Of a stretch of 64,000 bases of DNA, positions 44,838 to 53,935 are shown in pieces. The notes under the pieces were generated by a model. It was not told the origin of the DNA, searched no databases, and saw only the letters and a list, made by a program, of their open reading frames with translations. Position numbers and translations under genes: made by a program. Every line of letters starts with the position of its first letter. The stretch's first letter is position 1. Origin of the DNA: Bradyrhizobium guangxiense (GTDB taxonomy: Bacteria; Pseudomonadota; Alphaproteobacteria; Rhizobiales; Xanthobacteraceae); the NCBI RefSeq assembly GCF_004114915.1, contig NZ_CP022219.1, forward strand, positions 2,014,501-2,078,500, written 5' to 3'.

Positions 44838-45754
44838 GGCGTCGTCTCCGGAAGATGGGGCATTGTCAATTCGGACCGCAAGGCGGCCGCAAGAGTCTCG
44901 TCGAGCGCAATCGCATTGGTTGGATGCGGCACGCTGTCGGTCGAGCGGATCGACCGGATGCCGGCTTCAGTGAATGCAGGGATCATCGCGGGCGGGAATA
45001 GCGCGTGCGTCACGACCGCATCGACGGCGGTCGCGCCCATCGCCGTCAGCGCTTTCGCCGCGGCGATCAGCGTCGTCCCCGAGGAAACGATGTCGTCCAC
45101 CAGCAGCGCGGGCCGTCCCGAGAGCAGGCCGGGATCTGCAAAGCTGATCGCAACCGAACGATCGCCGTCCCGGGTCTTTTTCGCCACCGTGTGCTGCAGC
45201 CGCAGCCGGCTCGCGATATCGCTGACCCAGGGCTCGGACTCCATGTCGGGTCCGATCACGATTGTCGCGGGGTCGATGCCGCCCGTCGCCAGCGCGTTCG
45301 CGATCGCCGGCATGGCGGACAGGTTCTCCGCTTCGATCCCCGGAAATACGGATCCGATGGCGGAGGTCCGATGCAGGTGCGCATCCACGGTGACGACGCG
45401 GTCGACGGTCGTTGCGAGCAGATTCCCCATGGCACGCTGGCTGATCGCTTCGCCCGCATGAAACGCAGCATCCTGCCGCATATAGCAGAGATAGGGCGCG
45501 ACCAGCACCAGCCGTGTCGCGCCGTCACGCCGCAGCGCCTCCGCAGCGAACAGCAGCGTGATCAGCTTGTCATTCGGTTGATCGAGCGGGACATAGAGGA
45601 TCGTGGTGTCGGTCGCCGGCGCGACGGCGACGCGCAGCTCGCCGTCCGGAAAGCGATGCACGGCGATCGCGGCGCAGGACAGCCCGAGCTGCGCCGAAAG
45701 CCGCTTCGCCGCATCGCTGCCGCTGGGCAGTGTCTGGAGCGCGATCGTGCTCAC
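44834..45754 (-). CDS. PRPP synthetase-like protein
   Basis: A 306-residue ribose-phosphate pyrophosphokinase homologue. The N-terminal RFPDGELRV, the catalytic flexible loop [10 protein letters not shown] and the PRPP-binding loop [12 protein letters not shown] are recognisable, as is YLCYMRQD (ATP region). The composition looks closer to the archaeal/non-canonical class than to the housekeeping enzyme. A second, biosynthetic prs gene would be expected elsewhere. It sits between the AMP-phosphorylase-like gene and the RNase-like gene with 4-bp overlaps on both sides, which points to a specialised role in nucleotide ribose salvage. Confidence 0.85.
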   Translation of the reverse strand: MSTIALQTLPSGSDAAKRLSAQLGLSCAAIAVHRFPDGELRVAVAPATDTTILYVPLDQPNDKLITLLFAAEALRRDGATRLVLVAPYLCYMRQDAAFHAGEAISQRAMGNLLATTVDRVVTVDAHLHRTSAIGSVFPGIEAENLSAMPAIANALATGGIDPATIVIGPDMESEPWVSDIASRLRLQHTVAKKTRDGDRSVAISFADPGLLSGRPALLVDDIVSSGTTLIAAAKALTAMGATAVDAVVTHALFPPAMIPAFTEAGIRSIRSTDSVPHPTNAIALDETLAAALRSELTMPHLPETTP

Positions 45755-47292
45755 GACACCGGCTTGTCCTGCGGGGCCGCGTGACCGTTGACGACGTAAC
45801 CGGTCTCTTCAGTGGCGGCATCGGCCGCGAGATCGTGCTCGGGGCGGTCGAACGTGTAGACGCGATAGAGCGGCTCGCCCTGCTCGACGCGATCGCCGAT
45901 CTTCTTGAACAGGCGGATGCCGGCGCCCTTGTCGAGCGGCGCGCCGGCGGTGCGGGCGAGGCGGTTCAGACGCAGGCAGTCGATCGCGGACACCGTGCCG
46001 TCATGCGCCGCCCTGACGTCGAAGCTGAGCGGGCCCAGCTCGTTGCTGGAGGTCGATGGGCCCTGGGCGTCGATGATCTTCTGCATCTGCTTCAACGCCG
46101 CGCCGCTGTCGAGCAATTCGCGCGCCCTCGCGTAACCGGCACCGCCGCGCAGCTTCGGATCGTATTCCAGCAGATGGGCGGCGAGCCGGAGCGACTTCTC
46201 GCGCAGATCGCGCGGCGCATCCTTGTCGTTGCCGAGCACGGCCATGACGTCATTGGCTTCGAGCACCGGCCCGATGCCGTTGCCGATCGGCTGGCTTCCG
46301 TCGGTCATGATCACCTCGACCGAGCGGCCGAAGCGGTCGCCGACGAATTCGAACAGCTTGCCCAGCCGCATCGCCTCGACACCGCTGGTGACTTTCGCAG
46401 TCGGCCCGACCGGAATGTCGATTAACAGATGCGTCGAGCCTGCCGCGATCTTCTTGGACATGATGGAGGCGACCATCTGCTCGCGGGTATCGAGGCTCAG
46501 CGGACGCTCGACCGAGATCAGGACGTCGTCGGCCGGCGACAGGTTCACGTGTCCGCCCCAGATCAGGCAGCCGTTGCAGGCCGAGACGATCGCCTTCATC
46601 TCCTCGACGCCGACATTGACGCGCGCCAGAACCTCCATCGTGTCGGCGGTGCCGGCTGGCGAGGGGATGGCGCGCGAGGAGGGCTTGGGGATTGGCAGGC
46701 CGTGGGCGGCGACGATCGGCACCACGACCATCGAGGTGCGGTTGCCGGGAATGCCTCCGATGCAGTGCTTGTCGACGACTACAGGCGTCGGCCACACCAA
46801 CTGCGTGCCGGCCTGGGCCATTGCCCCGGTCAGGGCGAGCAGCTCGTCGCTGGTGATGAAGCTCGCGGAGCCGATCAGGAAGGCGGCGATCTCCATGTCC
46901 GAGTAGCGATAATGTGCGAGGTCGTTGATGATCGCGCCGATCTCCGCCTGGCTCAAGGTTCGTCCGTGGATCTTGGCGCGCACCGCTTCCAGGCTCTCCG
47001 GAGGCGAGGCGGGCCTGACCGTGACCAGGGTGCCGGCACCTTGCGCGAAGCGCCGGAAAGCCGGCTCGGAGAGCCCGATCTCCTCCGGAGCCGCCAGCGT
47101 ATCGTCATCCGTGATCAGCAACGTCGCCAGCAGGACCTTGTCGCCGTGACGAAGCTCGACACGGCTGAAGCCGCGGAAGATCTCGGCGCGCAGCGCTTTC
47201 GACTGCCTGGAGAGGACGACGACGTTCTCGCGGCCGGTATCGAGCCGGACGCGGCGGATCTTCAATTGGGAGTGCGGAAGGTCTGGATGCAT
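45751..47292 (-). CDS. AMP phosphorylase / thymidine phosphorylase family protein
   Basis: A 513-residue nucleoside phosphorylase of the thymidine/AMP phosphorylase group. An extra ~90-residue N-terminal domain precedes the phosphorylase core, as in archaeal AMP phosphorylases and unlike E. coli DeoA. The core has [18 protein letters not shown], the signature [18 protein letters not shown] and a [12 protein letters not shown] segment. Phosphorolysis of AMP or other NMPs would give ribose 1,5-bisphosphate plus base. It is first in the three-gene operon; a putative FNR/FixK box lies upstream at 47353-47366. A plain thymidine phosphorylase activity remains possible. Confidence 0.85.
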   Translation of the reverse strand: MHPDLPHSQLKIRRVRLDTGRENVVVLSRQSKALRAEIFRGFSRVELRHGDKVLLATLLITDDDTLAAPEEIGLSEPAFRRFAQGAGTLVTVRPASPPESLEAVRAKIHGRTLSQAEIGAIINDLAHYRYSDMEIAAFLIGSASFITSDELLALTGAMAQAGTQLVWPTPVVVDKHCIGGIPGNRTSMVVVPIVAAHGLPIPKPSSRAIPSPAGTADTMEVLARVNVGVEEMKAIVSACNGCLIWGGHVNLSPADDVLISVERPLSLDTREQMVASIMSKKIAAGSTHLLIDIPVGPTAKVTSGVEAMRLGKLFEFVGDRFGRSVEVIMTDGSQPIGNGIGPVLEANDVMAVLGNDKDAPRDLREKSLRLAAHLLEYDPKLRGGAGYARARELLDSGAALKQMQKIIDAQGPSTSSNELGPLSFDVRAAHDGTVSAIDCLRLNRLARTAGAPLDKGAGIRLFKKIGDRVEQGEPLYRVYTFDRPEHDLAADAATEETGYVVNGHAAPQDKPVS

Positions 47293-47352
47293 GGACAGGC
47301 CGGCAGCGAGAAAGTCAGGCCTTCATGCTTAGACGTCGCAGTGCAGATGCTT

Positions 47353-47366
47353 TTGACCCAGATCAT
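47353..47366 (-). promoter_or_regulatory. FNR/FixK-type box before the AMP-phosphorylase operon
   Basis: Read on the coding strand the site is ATGATCTGGGTCAA, one base off the TTGA-N6-TCAA consensus. Its centre is about 32 bp upstream of the centre of a TAAGCA/T-type -10 (about 47325-47331), the class II activator arrangement centred near -41.5. The predicted transcript would have a leader of about 26 bases. No good -35 hexamer is present, as expected for an activator-dependent promoter. Confidence 0.5.
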
Positions 47367-47504
47367 GGCCGGCGCGCGGCTGCAGGCATGGGCGTGCCGT
47401 CACGCCTTCGCGCTGTTGCAGGCGTGCCGGTCCGGACATGACGGAGAGGGACCGGATGCCGTGGCAAGATCACCGTGTCGACCGGCCAAATCAGGGATCG
47501 GGCG

Positions 47505-47669
47505 CTACTTGATCGCCGTGCTGATCGCGACGAATTTGTTGTTGAGGAGGGCGCCGCCAGTGTTGTTCACGGCCGTCACGATGACCATGGCGATCCCTGC
47601 GGCAATGAGGCAGTACTCGATGGCGGTCGCACCATTCTCATCGGCAAGGAAAGACATAAGCAGACGCAT
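47505..47669 (-). CDS. Flp/Fap-type IVb pilin
   Basis: A 54-residue protein: MRLLMSFLADENGATAIEY followed by a hydrophobic helix (LIAAGIAMVIVTAVN). The G/ATAIEY prepilin-peptidase site is typical of Flp pilins, cleaved before the hydrophobic segment. AGGAGTT precedes the ATG at 47669. No tad/cpa assembly genes lie nearby, so it would use an assembly system encoded elsewhere. Confidence 0.88.
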   Translation of the reverse strand: MRLLMSFLADENGATAIEYCLIAAGIAMVIVTAVNNTGGALLNNKFVAISTAIK

Positions 47670-47940
47670 TGCCAACTCCTGTTCATCCGATCCAACGTCT
47701 GGTCGCGTCGTCATCGAATTCACAAATAGATCGAATAAGTCTTTGTGCGCGGCAAAAGAATTATGCCCGGGCGAGCGCGCCTCCGCTCATACGACAGCAT
47801 TCATTAAATTAATGTTCCGACGCTCCGTCCAAATGGATTCAAATCGGCTGGCCCTCGGGGGCGGTCGAGCGCCAGACGGTGGCATCGGGGAGGGAGTGCC
47901 CCTTAACGGATCGTTGACGCTGTTCGCCGGGCCATCGCGC

Positions 47941-48177
47941 TCATGGGCGCCGGTTAGCCGCATTCAGGGCGCGCAACATGGCGATACGGGCGAACATCAC
48001 CCAGCCGCCGCCCGTCTCGGCCGCATTGATCAAGGTCTCGATGGCGGTCTGCCAGTGCGCCTCGTGCTGGGCGTCCTCGGGCAGCTGCATGATGTAGTCC
48101 GCCGCCTCTTGCAGCGTGAGCAGCGCGCGCTTGTTGCTCACGCGTACGGGATCGTCGAACGCCGTCGACCAGGGCAT
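47941..48177 (-). CDS. Small conserved-looking hypothetical protein
   Basis: A 78-residue protein, helical and slightly acidic, with TLQEAADYIMQLPEDAQHEA and HWQTAIETLINAAE. No membrane segment or known motif is seen. It lies about 60 bp upstream of where the Ku gene ends on the same strand, and downstream of Ku in transcription, so it may be co-transcribed with it. Proteins of this size and pattern are frequent in rhizobia; function unknown. Confidence 0.6.
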   Translation of the reverse strand: MPWSTAFDDPVRVSNKRALLTLQEAADYIMQLPEDAQHEAHWQTAIETLINAAETGGGWVMFARIAMLRALNAANRRP

Positions 48178-48235
48178 GTCAGGCCGCCTGATCCGCGAGG
48201 AGGGGCATCACGGCGCGATTGCGGGAGTGACGCGG

Positions 48236-49216
48236 CTAGCCGGCCTTCTTCGCCCGCGCCGGAGCGCGCACCGGCTTGTCGGCGGCCTTCTTCGGGGGGG
48301 TCGCAGCCTTCGCCGCCGCGTCCTTGCCGCCCTTGCCCGAGATCGGCAGCAGCATCTCGCGCTGGCCCTCGACGCGCTTTTTCGGCTTCTTGGCCCTGGC
48401 GGCCTCCTTGGCAACCTTCGCCGCAGGCGCGCCATCCTTCTCGTTAGCGATGCTCTTCTTCAGCGCGTCCATCAGATTGATGACATTGCCGCCGCTCTTC
48501 GGCGTCGCCTTGGCCGCGATCGGCATGCCCGAGCGCTTCTTGTTGATGAGATCGATCAGGGCGGTCTCGTAATGATCCTCGAACAGCTCGGGTTCGAACG
48601 CGCCGGACTTCTTCTCGACGATGTGCTTGGCGAGGTCGAGCATGTCCTTGGTGAGCTTCACGTCCTGGATGTCGTCGAAATATTCCGTCTCGCTGCGGAC
48701 CTCGTAGGGATAGCGCAGCAGCGTGCCCATCAGCCCGCTCGCGAGCGGCTCCAGCGCGATGATGTGCTCGCGGTTGGTCAGCACCACGCGGCCGATCGCG
48801 ACCTTGTCCATGCTGCGGATGGTCTCGCGGATCACGGCATAGGCGTCGTGGCCGACCTTGCCGTCCGGCACGAGATAATAGGGGCGGATCAGGTAGCGGT
48901 TGTCGATGTCGGTCTTCGGCACGAACTCGTCGATCTCGATCGTGTGCGTGGAATCCAGCGCGATGTCGTCGAGCTCGTCCTTGGTGACTTCGATATAGGT
49001 GTCGGTGTCGACCTTGTAGCCCTTGACGATGTCCTCGGAGGTCACCTCGTCCCCGGTCTCGGCGTCGACCTTGAGGTACTTGATCCGGTGGCCGGTCTTG
49101 CGATTGATCTGGTTGAAGGAAACCTTCTCTGTATCCGAAGTGGCCGGATAGAGCGCGACCGGACAGGTCACGAGCGACAAACGCAGAAAACCCTTCCAAT
49201 TGGCGCGGGGGGCCAT
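48236..49216 (-). CDS. ku: Ku protein (non-homologous end joining)
   Basis: A 326-residue bacterial Ku. The core beta-barrel domain begins MAPRANWKGFLRLSLVTCPV and includes INRKTGHRIKYLKVDAETGDEV and the EFVPKTDIDNRYL region. The C-terminal ~70 residues are Lys/Ala-rich (KEAARAKKPKKRV), the DNA-binding tail typical of rhizobial Ku. It forms a homodimeric ring on broken DNA ends and recruits LigD. No ligD gene is in the window; rhizobia often carry several ku genes. Confidence 0.95.
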   Translation of the reverse strand: MAPRANWKGFLRLSLVTCPVALYPATSDTEKVSFNQINRKTGHRIKYLKVDAETGDEVTSEDIVKGYKVDTDTYIEVTKDELDDIALDSTHTIEIDEFVPKTDIDNRYLIRPYYLVPDGKVGHDAYAVIRETIRSMDKVAIGRVVLTNREHIIALEPLASGLMGTLLRYPYEVRSETEYFDDIQDVKLTKDMLDLAKHIVEKKSGAFEPELFEDHYETALIDLINKKRSGMPIAAKATPKSGGNVINLMDALKKSIANEKDGAPAAKVAKEAARAKKPKKRVEGQREMLLPISGKGGKDAAAKAATPPKKAADKPVRAPARAKKAG

Positions 49217-49449
49217 GGGCTACTCCAAACGCAACAGGGACAAGCCTCCAGGATAACATCGCCTTGGAGCGAATCATAGCAACCGCCGGCGCGGAATCGT
49301 CCAACGGCGTTAATCGCCGGCCCGAGGCCTTGGCCATGCGGGCCAATGATCCGGAACATCGCGGATGATCAGGCGTTGCCCCGACACTTCATGGCCGCGA
49401 GGAGGTCGCGGCGAGCCGACGCGACAGCCAGCCAGAGATTGAGGTCACC

Positions 49450-49605
49450 ATGGCAGCCACACGAGAGCAGGACCGGATCGTGGAAACTCCGACCGAGGCG
49501 CGCCAGGGCGAGCCCGGGCCGTCGGTGGCGGCGCTGCTCGCCATCTCGACCGGGCTGGCGATCCTGATCCTCGCCGTCATCTGGTTCGTGTTCTTCCGCA
49601 CCTGA
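49450..49605 (+). CDS. Small single-span membrane protein, 51 residues
   Basis: A frame with GAGGT upstream encodes a hydrophilic N-terminus (MAATREQDRIVETPTEARQG) and one C-terminal membrane helix (VAALLAISTGLAILILAVIW) ending FVFFRT. This tail-anchored layout, the ribosome-binding site and a hairpin 27 bp after the stop all support a real gene. It is divergent from Ku. No function is known. Confidence 0.6.
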   Translation: MAATREQDRIVETPTEARQGEPGPSVAALLAISTGLAILILAVIWFVFFRT

Positions 49606-49631
49606 CGGCCGGATTCGGACCTTCCTGACCG

Positions 49632-49678
49632 CTGCGCCCGCCCTGCCGCCGGATCACCTGGCGGCAGGGCGGGCGCAG
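49632..49678 (+). terminator. Strong hairpin after the small membrane-protein gene
   Basis: A perfect 19-bp stem (CTGCGCCCGCCCTGCCGCC and its complement) encloses a 9-base loop. It lies between the 51-residue membrane protein and the FeuP-like regulator. There is no U-tract, but the stem stability suggests a terminator or transcript-end stabiliser. Confidence 0.75.
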
Positions 49679-49808
49679 TCGCATTGTCCGGCGACAGGTC
49701 GTATATGACCAAAAAGTAACGCGCGCCGGTTCCCGGCGTTCATATTCAGTTCACGCCGGAATTGCTCATCTGGCGCGGTGTTGTCGCGGTCTATTTCTGG
49801 AGAGAAAC

Positions 49809-50474
49809 GTGCGCCTGCTCGTTGTTGAGGACGACCCCGATCTCAATCGCCAGCTCACCAAGGCGCTGACCGACGCCGGCTATGTCGTCGATCGGGCCTT
49901 CGACGGGGAGGAGGGGCATTATCTCGGCGACAACGAGCCGTACGATGCCGTCGTGCTCGACATCGGTCTGCCGAAGAAGGACGGCATCTCGGTGCTGGAG
50001 GCCTGGCGCCGCAACGGCCGCACCATGCCGGTCCTCATCCTCACCGCACGCGACCGCTGGAGCGACAAGGTGCAGGGCTTCGATGCCGGCGCCGACGACT
50101 ATGTCGCAAAACCGTTCCACCTGGAGGAGGTGCTGGCGCGCATCCGTGCGCTGCTGCGTCGCTCCACCGGCCACGCCCAGAGCGAGCTCAGCTGCGGCCC
50201 GGTCACGCTCGATACCCGGACCGGCAGGGTCAGCGTCTCCGGCAATCCCGTCAAGATGACGTCGCACGAATATCGGCTTCTGGCCTACCTGATGCACCAT
50301 TCCGGGCGGGTGGTCTCGCGCACCGAGCTGGTCGAGCACCTCTACGACCAGGATTTCGACCGCGACTCCAACACGATCGAGGTCTTCGTCGGCCGTATCC
50401 GCAAGAAGCTCGACGTCGACATCATCCAGACCGTCCGCGGCCTCGGCTATCTCCTGACCCCGCCGGCCGCGTGA
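49809..50474 (+). CDS. OmpR-family response regulator, FeuP-like
   Basis: A 221-residue response regulator. The receiver domain has the phospho-acceptor Asp51 (VVLDIGLPKKDG) with Asp8/9 and a conserved Lys in VAKPF. The C-terminal winged helix carries EYRLLAYLMHHSGRVVSR and VFVGRIRKKL. It is followed 95 bp later by its probable kinase. The pair resembles FeuP/FeuQ of rhizobia, which in Sinorhizobium affect cyclic glucan export and symbiosis; the identity is by recall, not by search. Confidence 0.9.
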   Translation: MRLLVVEDDPDLNRQLTKALTDAGYVVDRAFDGEEGHYLGDNEPYDAVVLDIGLPKKDGISVLEAWRRNGRTMPVLILTARDRWSDKVQGFDAGADDYVAKPFHLEEVLARIRALLRRSTGHAQSELSCGPVTLDTRTGRVSVSGNPVKMTSHEYRLLAYLMHHSGRVVSRTELVEHLYDQDFDRDSNTIEVFVGRIRKKLDVDIIQTVRGLGYLLTPPAA

Positions 50475-50568
50475 CGTGTTCCGGGGCTTGACGGGCAGCC
50501 CGCCAGGGCCCTTGGTCCGGACATGAGCTCCGACGCCCTGCCATCCTGCGCCTCCCGGGACCATTCCG

Positions 50569-51945
50569 ATGGCCGCTAGTTCGCTTGCGAATCGCCTGTT
50601 CCTGTCGGCGACCGCTTGGCTCGTGGTGATCCTGGCCATTACCGGCGTGGTGCTGTCGTCAGTCTACAAGAACGCCACCGAGCGCGCCTTTGACCGCCGG
50701 CTCAATCTCTATCTGCGCACCCTCATCGCCGAGGTCGCCACCCCCGACGAGCCGCCGGACCGCCAGTTCCAGTCGCTCGGCGAGCCCTTGTTCGAGCTGC
50801 CGCTGTCCGGCTGGTACTGGCAGATCACGCGGACCGACACCGAAAAGCCCGAGGTGCGCTCTTCGCGCTCGCTCTGGGACAAGAAGCTGCCGAAGCTGGA
50901 GGAGCAGGGCGCCGAGCTCACCGCCGCCGGCATTCGCCTCGCCTATGTCGACGGACCCGAGGGGCAGAATCTGCGCATGGTGGAACGGCCGGTCGATCTC
51001 GGCGCCGACGGCAAATTTCTCGTCAGCGTCGCCGGCGACGACACCGAGATTTTCGACGAGACGCGCAGCTTCGACTATTACCTCGGCGGCACCTTCACCG
51101 CGCTCGGCATCGTGCTGCTGTTGACGACGGTGTTCCAGGTCCGCTTCGGCCTGGCGCCGCTCAAACGCATCTCGGAATCCATTGCCGACATCCGCTCCGG
51201 TCGGGCGGAGCGGCTCGAGGGCGAATTCCCGGTCGAGATCGCGCCATTGGCGCGCGAGACCAACGCGCTGATCGACGCCAATCGCGAGATCGTCGAGCGC
51301 GCGCGCACCCATGTCGGCAATCTCGCCCATGCGATCAAGACGCCGCTCTCTGTCATCGTCAACGAGGCCGGCGCCCACATCGCCGATCCCTTCGCGGCCA
51401 AGGTGATGGAGCAGGCGGACGTGATGCGCGACCAGGTCGCCCACCATCTGGAGCGTGCGCGCATCGCAGCGCGGGTCTCGGTGGTCGCGACCGTGACCGA
51501 GGTGGCGCCCGCCATCGAGGCGCTGCGGCGGACCATGGAGAAGATCCATCGCGACCGCGGCATCGTGGTCGAGGCCAAGGCCGATCCGTCGGCGAAGTTT
51601 CGCGGCGAGCGCCAGGATCTGGAGGAAATGGTCGGCAATCTCGTCGATAATGCCTGCAAATGGGCGGCCTCGCGCGTCTTCATCGAGGTCCTGGTGGAGA
51701 CGCCGCCTCAGGCGGGGGCGGGCCCGCGGCTGCGGATCATTGTCGATGACGACGGCCGCGGCCTGTCGGAATCAGAGCGCGCGCAGGTCTCCCGGCGCGG
51801 CCAGCGGCTCGACGAGGCCAAGCCGGGATCGGGATTGGGCCTGTCCATCGTGGTCGATCTCGCCGCACTCTATGGCGGCAGCCTCTCGCTCGGCAGTGCG
51901 CCGACCGGCGGCCTGCGGGCCGAACTGGTCTTGCCTGGAGTTTAA
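50569..51945 (+). CDS. Membrane sensor histidine kinase, FeuQ/PhoQ-like
   Basis: A 458-residue kinase with two membrane helices (~13-33 and ~175-195) framing a periplasmic sensor of about 140 residues. A HAMP region precedes the phosphorylation box HVGNLAHAIKTPLSVIVNEAG, the HAIKTPL variant of PhoQ-type kinases. The ATPase domain has DNACKWA, DDDGRGLSESE and GSGLGLSIVVDLAALYGG. It should phosphorylate the regulator encoded just upstream. Confidence 0.9.
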   Translation: MAASSLANRLFLSATAWLVVILAITGVVLSSVYKNATERAFDRRLNLYLRTLIAEVATPDEPPDRQFQSLGEPLFELPLSGWYWQITRTDTEKPEVRSSRSLWDKKLPKLEEQGAELTAAGIRLAYVDGPEGQNLRMVERPVDLGADGKFLVSVAGDDTEIFDETRSFDYYLGGTFTALGIVLLLTTVFQVRFGLAPLKRISESIADIRSGRAERLEGEFPVEIAPLARETNALIDANREIVERARTHVGNLAHAIKTPLSVIVNEAGAHIADPFAAKVMEQADVMRDQVAHHLERARIAARVSVVATVTEVAPAIEALRRTMEKIHRDRGIVVEAKADPSAKFRGERQDLEEMVGNLVDNACKWAASRVFIEVLVETPPQAGAGPRLRIIVDDDGRGLSESERAQVSRRGQRLDEAKPGSGLGLSIVVDLAALYGGSLSLGSAPTGGLRAELVLPGV

Positions 51946-52104
51946 TCTCTTGTTCCCGCTGACCTTTTCGTCTCTGCCGAGGCTTGGCAAGAGTTGTCCA
52001 AGGGGATTCGCTCCCGCTTCCTAAACGGCTTCTTAAGTGGGGCCTCCTATGATCGGGCCGGACGCATCCCATGTCCGCCATTTTACCGTGCATTACCCGG
52101 GCGC

Positions 52105-53505
52105 ATGAGCCAGACATCGATCGAGCGGCTGAGGGAATATCTCGCGCAGCTCCCGCCGCAGTCGCAGGCGCTGCTGATGCGGGAGTTCGAGCGTGCGCTC
52201 GAGCGCGGCCAGGACACGGCCGTGGCGACCCTCGTGCTCGAGCAGTTGCGCAAGATCGTCCGCAAGGCCGAAGCCGATGAGGCCCCGCCGCCGCGCACGG
52301 ACGATCTGTCGCGGCTGTTGTTCCAGGTGCTGGAACCGTTCCTTGTCGAAGCGGGCGTCCCGATGCGGGTCGGTCAGATCCGACGCTCCTCGCTCCAGCC
52401 GATCTGGCAATGGCTCGGCCGTGACGGCGCACCGGACAAGGTGAACGAATTCGAGACCGCGCTGGCGCGCATGCCGGCCGACAGTACGGGGCAGATCGAG
52501 GCCCTGGCGCAGAAGCTCCAGGCGGTGGCTGCGGACGCCATTCTCGAGCTGACGGGGCCCGGCGGCGGCGACAAGTCGCGCGCGCTGGCTCGGGTCGGCG
52601 CGCCCAACGTGATCGAGGACCTCTATTCGATCGGAGCGGTGCTTCAGGTCCGGGAGGCCATCGCCGGCCTGAACGAGAAGCTGCCGCGCTTCCTGCGCGC
52701 TTTCGGCGATTCCCAGATCGCCTCGGTGACGTCGGCGCTCAACATTCCGGTGCTTCAGACCCCGCAGATGCTGCCCTTCGCGCTGTCGATCGTGGTGCAG
52801 CGGATGACCGCGCCGTGGCAGATCATTCGCCTTGCCATCAAGATTGCCGCCTCCGACGACGAGATCCGCGTCGCGGCGACGCCCTATGGCGTCGCCGTCA
52901 CGATCGCGCTGCACGATCTGTCCTGTGTCGCCGCCACCCTGCGCATGGACATCAAGCGCGGTCATTTCGACAACGTGGCCGGCAATCTCAAGGCGTTGCA
53001 CGACGGCGTGCGCGGCCTGCGCACCGAGCTCGACCTGCGCAACGATTCCGCCTGGGGCAAGCAGCTGACCTCGATCCGGGCCGACATCTCCAATGCGCTG
53101 CAATCCGAGATCGACAGTGTTCCGGGCCGCGTCCGCCGCATCCTGCGCCAGCGCCCCGAGAAGGACATTCCGCCGGGCGCGCGGATCGACAGCACCGAGG
53201 TGGAGGAGACCGTGGCGCTGATCGATTTCGTCGCAACCTGCCGCAACTATGCGAGCGAGCTTGCGATCAACGAGGTGACGCTGCGCACCTATTCCGACCT
53301 CCAGCAATATGTCGAACGCTCGACCGAGCAGCTGGTGCAATCTCTGCGCGCGGCTGATCACAAGGTCCGGACCTATCGGCAGCAGCAGGTGCAGGCCGCG
53401 ATTCGCTTCTGCCGCGTGCTGTTTGGCGATGATTATGCCTCGCTGATGAGCCGCGCCGCTGAGAACGCCGCTACGGGCGAGCGCAAATCGTCGCGCGCCA
53501 GCTGA
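52105..53505 (+). CDS. Uncharacterised 466-residue protein
   Basis: A soluble, mainly helical protein with heptad-like segments (LLMREFERALERGQDTAVATLVLEQL is the clearest) and no membrane span or signal peptide. I do not recognise a domain. ATG 52105 is chosen because the protein-like sequence MSQTSIERLREYLAQL begins there; the preceding 37 codons in frame look like leader DNA. Codon use matches flanking core genes. It sits alone behind the FeuPQ-like pair, suggesting a lineage-conserved protein rather than recent gain. Confidence 0.75.
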   Translation: MSQTSIERLREYLAQLPPQSQALLMREFERALERGQDTAVATLVLEQLRKIVRKAEADEAPPPRTDDLSRLLFQVLEPFLVEAGVPMRVGQIRRSSLQPIWQWLGRDGAPDKVNEFETALARMPADSTGQIEALAQKLQAVAADAILELTGPGGGDKSRALARVGAPNVIEDLYSIGAVLQVREAIAGLNEKLPRFLRAFGDSQIASVTSALNIPVLQTPQMLPFALSIVVQRMTAPWQIIRLAIKIAASDDEIRVAATPYGVAVTIALHDLSCVAATLRMDIKRGHFDNVAGNLKALHDGVRGLRTELDLRNDSAWGKQLTSIRADISNALQSEIDSVPGRVRRILRQRPEKDIPPGARIDSTEVEETVALIDFVATCRNYASELAINEVTLRTYSDLQQYVERSTEQLVQSLRAADHKVRTYRQQQVQAAIRFCRVLFGDDYASLMSRAAENAATGERKSSRAS

Positions 53506-53539
53506 TTCAAGCGCATATTTTCGTGATCACAATTTCTGG

Positions 53540-53568
53540 TTGACGCTGTCGGTGGCGCGCCGTACGGT
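53540..53568 (+). promoter_or_regulatory. Sigma-70-like promoter for the 90-residue protein
   Basis: TTGACG (53540-53545) and TACGGT (53563-53568) are separated by 17 bp and lie about 30 bp before the start codon. The match to the housekeeping consensus is good for a GC-rich organism. Confidence 0.5.
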
Positions 53569-53603
53569 TCGCGTGCAAGTCCGGAGAATTTCTACTTGTG
53601 CGC

Positions 53604-53873
53604 ATGAAACCCGTTATCAGCTCGATCGAAGTTGAGAACCGCATCGTCGTTGCCAAGTATCAGAGACTGATGGTCGGCGCGAAGGTGGTGCTGGTCGAGA
53701 AGGCAAGCGGTCGGCAATTGTCCGAGACCTGCACCAGGGTTTCATCTCCGGTTCCGGTCGGCGCGCTGCGCATCAGATTGCCGGATGTCATCAACCCGGG
53801 AACATACTTCCTGAAGGCCTTCAATGGGCGCGGCGAGGACGCCGCGCAAAGCGCGGATTTCGAGATCGGCTAA
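53604..53873 (+). CDS. Small uncharacterised protein
   Basis: An 89-residue protein predicted as mostly beta strands (IEVENRIVVAKYQRLMVGAK; PVGALRIRLPDVINPGTYFL), with no signal peptide. The pattern looks like a small immunoglobulin-like or C2-like beta sandwich, but no family is recognised. The start may be GTG 53598 or ATG 53604; GGAG lies 11-17 bases upstream. It has its own promoter-like sequence. Confidence 0.6.
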   Translation: MKPVISSIEVENRIVVAKYQRLMVGAKVVLVEKASGRQLSETCTRVSSPVPVGALRIRLPDVINPGTYFLKAFNGRGEDAAQSADFEIG

Positions 53874-53917
53874 GCCGTTGGCTTTTCAACGTTTCGGGGC
53901 CGCGCGTGGTCGCGCCG

Positions 53918-53935
53918 AATTGACAATTGTCAATT
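53918..53935 (+). promoter_or_regulatory. Perfect FNR/FixK-type palindrome before cycHJKL
   Basis: An 18-bp perfect palindrome (AATTGACAATTGTCAATT) contains TTGA-N6-TCAA, the FixK2/FNR-type consensus. Its centre lies 32 bp upstream of the centre of a TGTAAA hexamer (53956-53961), the spacing of class II activator sites at -41.5, and the start codon of ccmI follows 43 bp later. Confidence 0.6.

Noticed and set aside
45751..47292. Calling the phosphorylase gene deoA
   Set aside because: The extra N-terminal domain and the PRPP/RNase neighbours fit AMP phosphorylase better than a DeoA in a deo operon, so no symbol was given.
43359..48447. Very long plus-strand frames (700 and 672 codons) opposite the salvage operon
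   Set aside because: They are antisense to three intact enzymes; their length reflects high GC at third positions, not coding.
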